This document shows positions 59,428 through 64,000 of a stretch of 64,000 nucleotides of DNA, piece by piece. Within the stretch, counting starts at the first letter, position 1, and each line of letters starts with the position of its first letter. Where the stretch lies: NCBI GenBank assembly GCA_030562195.1, contig JAUJPP010000003.1, positions 12,369,398-12,433,397 of the forward strand, written 5' to 3'. The notes beneath the pieces were generated by a model that was not told where the DNA came from, searched no databases, and was given only the letters and a program-made list of their open reading frames with translations. Source of the DNA: Nipponacmea schrenckii. Taxonomy: Eukaryota; Mollusca; Gastropoda; Lottiidae. The translations under genes were made by a program, and so were the position numbers.

Positions 59428-59780
59428 CTTCCGCTTTACAATCCCTTTTAGGGGAGAGAGGCAAACGCAGGTCGATCACTAGTTAGCACATCAGAAGATA
59501 CAGAAGAAGAACGAAGAATAAAGATACAGAAGAAGCCATAGGAGCAGGTCGCTCCTTACTCAACGTCTGCGATATGGTTTGGTTACCGAACCAGACACCA
59601 TACCTACACATTATACATCGGGCGTCCATGACCTGGCAAAAAAAAATCGTATGCCAAGTCTATAATAGTTATACACACGTATGTATATTTTTAAACGAAT
59701 TGTGCATCAAAATATTGCGTTAGCCTAAATGTTTTCTTTATATCATTGTAATTTAATTTTCCATATATGGGTAAAATAAA
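59428..59780. repeat. Direct duplication, copy 1 (about 350 bp)
   Basis: CCGCTTTACAATCCCTTTTA through CATCGGGCGTCCATGACCTG and ATTGCGTTA...TATATCATTGTAATTTAATT is repeated at about 60611-60985 with roughly 90% or better identity by eye. Copy 2 has an extra 50-60 bp insertion near 60650. The minus-strand frame in it (MASSVSLFFVLLLYLLMC) is short and hydrophobic; its significance is unknown. Confidence 0.75.
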
Positions 59781-60461
59781 GAGTTCATTGGTTTAGAGGT
59801 GTAGTGTATTGTCCATGATTACTAGTTAGTAGAATATAGTGTAAGTTTTTGCAGCAGCTTTTAATTTCGAAAACGAAATTCGGATACAAAATATTCGACA
59901 AATGAACAACTATTATGGTCATAAAGTCAATAAAATTGTATTGCACAAAGTTCAGCTCATCGCCAGACCAAGGGACGTTACCGCATGTACACTTTAAGCC
60001 TACAACTAATTTTCCAAGCAAAGATTTGGGTACAAACAATGGGTTCACTGTCATTTAGGCACACATTTTTTAAGCACACCTCATTTAGACACAGTACTTT
60101 AGGCACACGTTATGTAAACACACGGTCAGATAAGCACATGTCATTTAGGCATGGTGTTATTTAGACACGGCTTTATAGGCACAATTTCAATTAGGCACAT
60201 AGCCATTTAGGCACACTAAAATTAGGCAAACAGTCATTTAGGCACACCTTCAATTTGGCACATATTCATGTAGGCACAACTTTAATTAGTAGTCAGATAC
60301 ATCACCATTTTGCTACAGTCTAAAATTGTACATTTTGCACACTCACACATATCAAAGTAAGATAAGTTCGCTAATGAAGATATATATTCATATTGGCCTT
60401 TTTTGAGAACTGGAATTTTACGTTCATGCTAAGACGTGGTATCCGTTTAATACCAATTTAT

Positions 60462-61110
60462 TGCAATGTATGTTAAGGTTACAAATATGGTGCTGATAAT
60501 GGTTTCCTACACAGTGATTGCTTTCATCCACTATGAAGGGGGGGGGGGTAGTTTGTCTGTCCCAAATAGAAGCTAAAAGTGTCCCCGATACACTAAAAAA
60601 AATATAGAAAACCGCTTTACAATCCCTTTAAGGGGAGAGAGGCAAACGCGATCGATTGAATAAACGTAAGCTGGACTATAAGAAATAGGAATGATCACCT
60701 ACTAGTTAGCACATCAGAAGATACAGAAGAAGAACAAAGAATAAAGATAAAGAAGAAGCCATAGGAGCAGGTCGCTCCTTACTCAACGTCTGCGATATGG
60801 TTTGTTTACCGAAGCAGACACCATACCTACACATTATACATCGGGCGTCCATGACCTGGCATAAAAATCGTACGCCAAGTCTATAATAGTTATACACACG
60901 TATGTATATTTTTGAAAAAAATGTGCATCAAAATATTGCGTTAAATATTTTCTTTATATCATTGTAATTTAATTGTCCACATGGGCTGAATGTTGGAAGG
61001 GACCACGTCCTTGTATATTGGAACTAAATTTATTGCAATGTATGTTAAGTTTACCAATATGGTGCTGATAATGGTTTCCTACACAGTGATTGCTTTCTTC
61101 CACTATGAAG
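60462..61110. repeat. Direct repeat inside foldback 3 (GCAATGTATGTTAAG... units)
   Basis: An 80-bp segment at 60462-60537 (ATATGGTGCTGATAATGG, TTTCCTACACAGTGATTGCT) recurs at 61031-61110 with few changes. The first copy is followed by a run of about eleven G (60538-60549). Confidence 0.75.
60607..60985. repeat. Direct duplication, copy 2, inside foldback 3
   Basis: Same orientation as 59428-59780. Contains AGGGGAGAGAGGCAAACGC, AGCCATAGGAGCAGGTCGCT and CGTCTGCGATATGGTTTG. Lies between the two direct repeats at 60462 and 61031. Confidence 0.75.
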
Positions 61111-61599
61111 TGATCTCCCTTTTTCCTTTGAGGTTTTGACCTTTACTCTTTGGGTGTGCCTTATAGTGCCGAATAAATGTGTGCTCTATTGAATATGTGC
61201 CTAATTGAAGGTGTGCCTAATTGAAGGTGTACCTATATGACAGTGCCTAAATGACAGTGTCCCGAATTGTAGTGTGCCTAAAAAGATTGTGCCTAATTGA
61301 GTATATGCCTCATTGAAAGTGTGCCTAAATTGCTGTGTCTCAATAACACTGTGCCTAAATGACAAGTGCTTATCTGACCGTGTGCCTAAATGAAGTGTGC
61401 CTAAAGTACTGTGTCTAAAAGAGGTGTGCTTAAAAAAAGTGTGCCTAAATGACTGATTACCCAAACAATGATCTAGAAATATTAGAATAATAGAATACAA
61501 ACCAAATCATGTTGGCTCATTTCTGAGAACGCATTCCTGACAATTTCGAGGCGCTAAAATCCCCATTAACAAATTCATATTTTTGATATGAGTGCGCAG

Positions 61600-61850
61600 C
61601 TCTCTCGATTACCCCGTGTCCGTATTACTGTGACCAAAAAAACCTCGTGCCCTATAACTGTGACCAAATTATGATATGCCCGTATTTCTATGACCATATA
61701 ACTCTGTACCCGTATTACTGTGACCATATTACCTTGTGTCCGTATTATTGAGACAAAAATACCTTGTGCCCGTACTGTGACCAAAATACCTTGTGCCCGT
61801 ATTACTGTGACCATATTTCCGGTGACCAAATTTCTTGTGACCAAGTTACC
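61600..61850. repeat. Minisatellite, about 33-bp units
   Basis: Seven or eight units of the form CCCGTATTACTGTGACCAAA followed by ATACCTTGTG. The minus-strand ORF over it is an 11-residue periodic peptide. It resembles one arm of a further foldback element, but no inverted partner lies within the window. Confidence 0.75.
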
Positions 61851-62279
61851 GTTCTCTCTCTTATGGTAACACGTACATCATCTATATGTTTCAAAAGATT
61901 TAGGCCTATGCCCACGGGTAGTTATTTGCGTTATGATCCTCGCATTCTGTTACTATTAACGATTAGTACTAATCATGGTCATTATTATCAATAGCCCTAA
62001 TCTGCACTCTCATTCAAGACTATGGCTTCAATCAATTAATTTAGTTTACTCCATCGGGAGGTAAAAATTTATTAAATCGGACGTTATTTAGTCCAGTTAT
62101 TCTTCGTGTTTCTATCCCGATTCACAGTTTTTCAAACATTTTGCGGAAAGAAAAGCAGGTGTTGTTTGATAGGCTACGAAACATCAATTTCCGTTTTTGA
62201 GAAAGAAGTTTCATTTATTTCAGGAAATTCCCCAATATTCACTTCGAATCCAAATTCCAATAAAAACTGTCTTCGTTTA

Positions 62280-62482
62280 TTGCGTCCACAAGCCAATTTT
62301 GAAGCTTTTTTTTTGACTTATACAGAACATTAACTCAAAACCGTTCATCGAAAAATCTTCCATATCGAACTTGTCCGAGGTCTCATCAATATAAATGATC
62401 ACAGCAAATTTCATTCCAATCCGATGAAAACTGTAGTCTCTATCGCGTTCACAAGCCAATATTGGACGAACGGACCGACCGA
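62280..62482 (+). mobile_element. Pearl-like 3'-truncated fragment
   Basis: Core phrases AACTCAAAACCGTTCATCG, CGAACTTGTCCGAGGTCTCA, TCCGATGAAAACTGTAG and GACGAACGGACCGACCGAGC. The terminal hairpin is missing; the sequence passes into unrelated DNA about 225 nt upstream of the next gene's first coding exon. Confidence 0.6.
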
Positions 62483-62706
62483 GCAAGCAAGCGCAAAGGC
62501 TTTCCCTTTATTTTACAAACGTTAAACAGTCGATTTTGACAAGCGTGATAACTGGGTAGAACTAGTAAATAGGACGAGTCTATTTCAATTTCGAGTATAA
62601 AATCTTATTTTGGAATAGTCCATTCAGAACATGGACGATTTACTATAGTCATATTCGAACACTTGGATTATTTCTAAAGATCTAAAGCAATAATCATTCA
62701 GCGGAA

Positions 62707-64000
62707 ATGATCTCCACCAACGACTTTCCGCATGAAAACAACGAAAATTTTATTCAACCTCAGGTAAGTGAAGTTAAAATTTTTAATTTTAATATCTTTA
62801 ACATTGTATTTAAAGTTACTTTCAAACGTTGTCATACCATGCGGAATATCAATAGCTGCAGTTCATCACTGAAATTTACAATGAAAACGCTTAATCGATA
62901 ATTGAAGACAAGTTAGAAGTCGAATACAAGTATTCAAATGCCTACAGAAATTTTTTTTTATAAAGTTCAATGGGTATTTTCACATTAAAATTTTGTTTCT
63001 GTCATGAGTAAGTCTATTTTGAGTCGTATACATGTGTTCACGTTGCGATGTCTAACTGCCGAAGAATTGCATAGGGCGAATTTCAGCTTATATAGGGTGG
63101 TATTGTTGGCTGCGTTCCAGCCAATGAAAATTTAGTATTCTTTACGCCCGGGCTCAATGGCGGATATTAGTCACATGACTTGAGGTCCTGTACCATGGAT
63201 TATTAAATTAGCCAATTGGAAAGTGTATTGAAAAACGTCTTTCTTCCAGTTATATTTGTGATTTTGTTATCCAGTCTCTTATTGATACTGTTTTATTTTT
63301 GCTGAGAATAAATGCAAATTTTCATTTCAGATTCTTAAAAAATCGTTACTTGATGATGCTTTTGAAGACCAAAATTTAGATTTGGAAGAATTGCTTAAAA
63401 CTTTGGGAGCAAGTCAACAGGCTTTTGACGTAGAATCAATCATTGAGGCACCCAAATCAGCATCAGGATCATTGGAATTAGTAAAAAATCACAACATTGT
63501 TTCTGATGTACACAACAATCAAACTGATACTGCCGATACCCAATCTCTCCAGTATAATTCAGTAAGTTGTGGAATATCTATGATTTAATACACTACAAAA
63601 TTCCAGAACTTTATGATGTGCTATAGGATGAGTCGCCCTTCACAAAAAAAAATATAAATAAAATAAAAATAAAAATTAAAATGAGTTATACTAACACCTC
63701 AAACACAAAACTTTAAAATTCCCCATCATATGTCATTGGAAAAGAAAAAAAAAACTTTTTATATTCTACTGGCCCTACTTCTCCAACATAACAGTTAATA
63801 ATTTTGTCATTTGTACCAGTACCCTTTCTCTCATATAGTACAGGTATATAGGTGTACAGTTCTCTCTTTTCAGTCGCTGGATGCTACTCAGGTGGATTTG
63901 GATAGATTTATTATGGATGTTATGGAAACATCGAGTACTATAGAATATCAATCAAACTACCATCATCAACAAACAACTCAACTTTACAGTGCATCTCAAT
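62707..64000 (+). CDS. 5' exons of an unidentified gene, continues past the right edge
   Basis: Three exons with continuous phase 0: 62707-62763 (ATG to CAG/GTAAGT), 63331-63561 (TTTCATTTCAG/ATT to TCA/GTAAGT), and 63874 onward (TCTTTTCAG/TCG). The 130 or so residues are acidic and polar: MISTNDFPHENNENFIQPQ, then LLDDAFEDQNLDLEELLKTL, then LDRFIMDVMETSSTIEYQSN and a Q/H-rich start. No domain is recognised. The acidic, leucine-spaced LLDD...LDLEELLKTL stretch is of the kind seen in transcriptional activation regions, but this is only a guess. Nearest upstream feature is the pearl-like fragment ending at 62482. Confidence 0.7.

Larger units (their letters stand above)
60038..61465. mobile_element. 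Foldback element 3, arms of TTTAGGCACAC repeats
   Basis: The left arm (about 60048-60290) is an irregular array of TTTAGGCACAC-type units, beginning GTCATTTAGGCACAC. The right arm (about 61145-61455) is its inverted copy, ending GTGTGCCTAAATGAC. Unit order and individual variants match between arms (for example the TTAAGCACACCTC, TTTAGACACAGTACTTTAGG and GGTCAGATAAGCAC variants). They are therefore genuine inverted duplicates and not independent arrays. Outer flanks TGGGT and ACCCA are also inverted. The loop holds copy 2 of the 59428 duplication and a second direct repeat. No ORF of note. Confidence 0.8.

Overview
This is an AT-rich eukaryotic nuclear window with small exons, long introns and several kinds of transposable element. 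The many copies of a bivalve 'pearl'-like repeat (about 160-180 bp core units with a stock phrase around CAAGGGCAATAACTC, an ACGG microsatellite, and a 3' hairpin built on CCACATTTCCATGTGG) point to a mollusc, most likely a bivalve. Nothing bacterial or organellar was seen. Exon boundaries were worked out by hand from GT/AG sites, reading-frame continuity and remembered family sequences; no alignment was run.

Three genes are recognisable, all on the minus strand. MMS22L (295-28398) is a replication-fork and homologous-recombination factor. About 30 of its exons were traced; the 3' end runs off the left edge of the window, and a roughly 14 kb transposon-filled intron (3949 boundary exon at 3948-4100 to the next exon at about 18287) splits it. 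SLC25A22-like mitochondrial glutamate carrier (32842-40869) is complete: nine coding exons, all phases consistent, 313 residues. MRPL21 (45315-49592), mitochondrial ribosomal protein bL21m, is complete: seven coding exons, 229 residues. A 5' coding exon of an unidentified single-pass membrane protein lies at 52540-52717 (minus). The first three coding exons of an unidentified plus-strand gene (62707 to the right edge) close the window.

The rest is mobile and repetitive DNA. The large MMS22L intron holds a TTAA-flanked MITE, four pearl-like arrays, an internally deleted hAT element with a perfect 8-bp target duplication, a minisatellite, a LINE reverse-transcriptase fragment and a broken Penelope-like element with reverse transcriptase plus GIY-YIG endonuclease. 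Two more TTAA MITEs and another pearl-like copy press close against MMS22L exons. The MRPL21 introns hold a tRNA-like/palindromic insertion flanked by a perfect 15-bp duplication. A 500-N assembly gap (53461-53960) abuts a second Penelope-like 3' end.

The most unusual part is 55.8-61.9 kb. Three unrelated foldback elements lie almost end to end. Each has long terminal inverted repeats made of its own short tandem repeat. The first has a 5-bp target duplication and carries a broken helix-turn-helix ORF in its loop. A fourth minisatellite follows.
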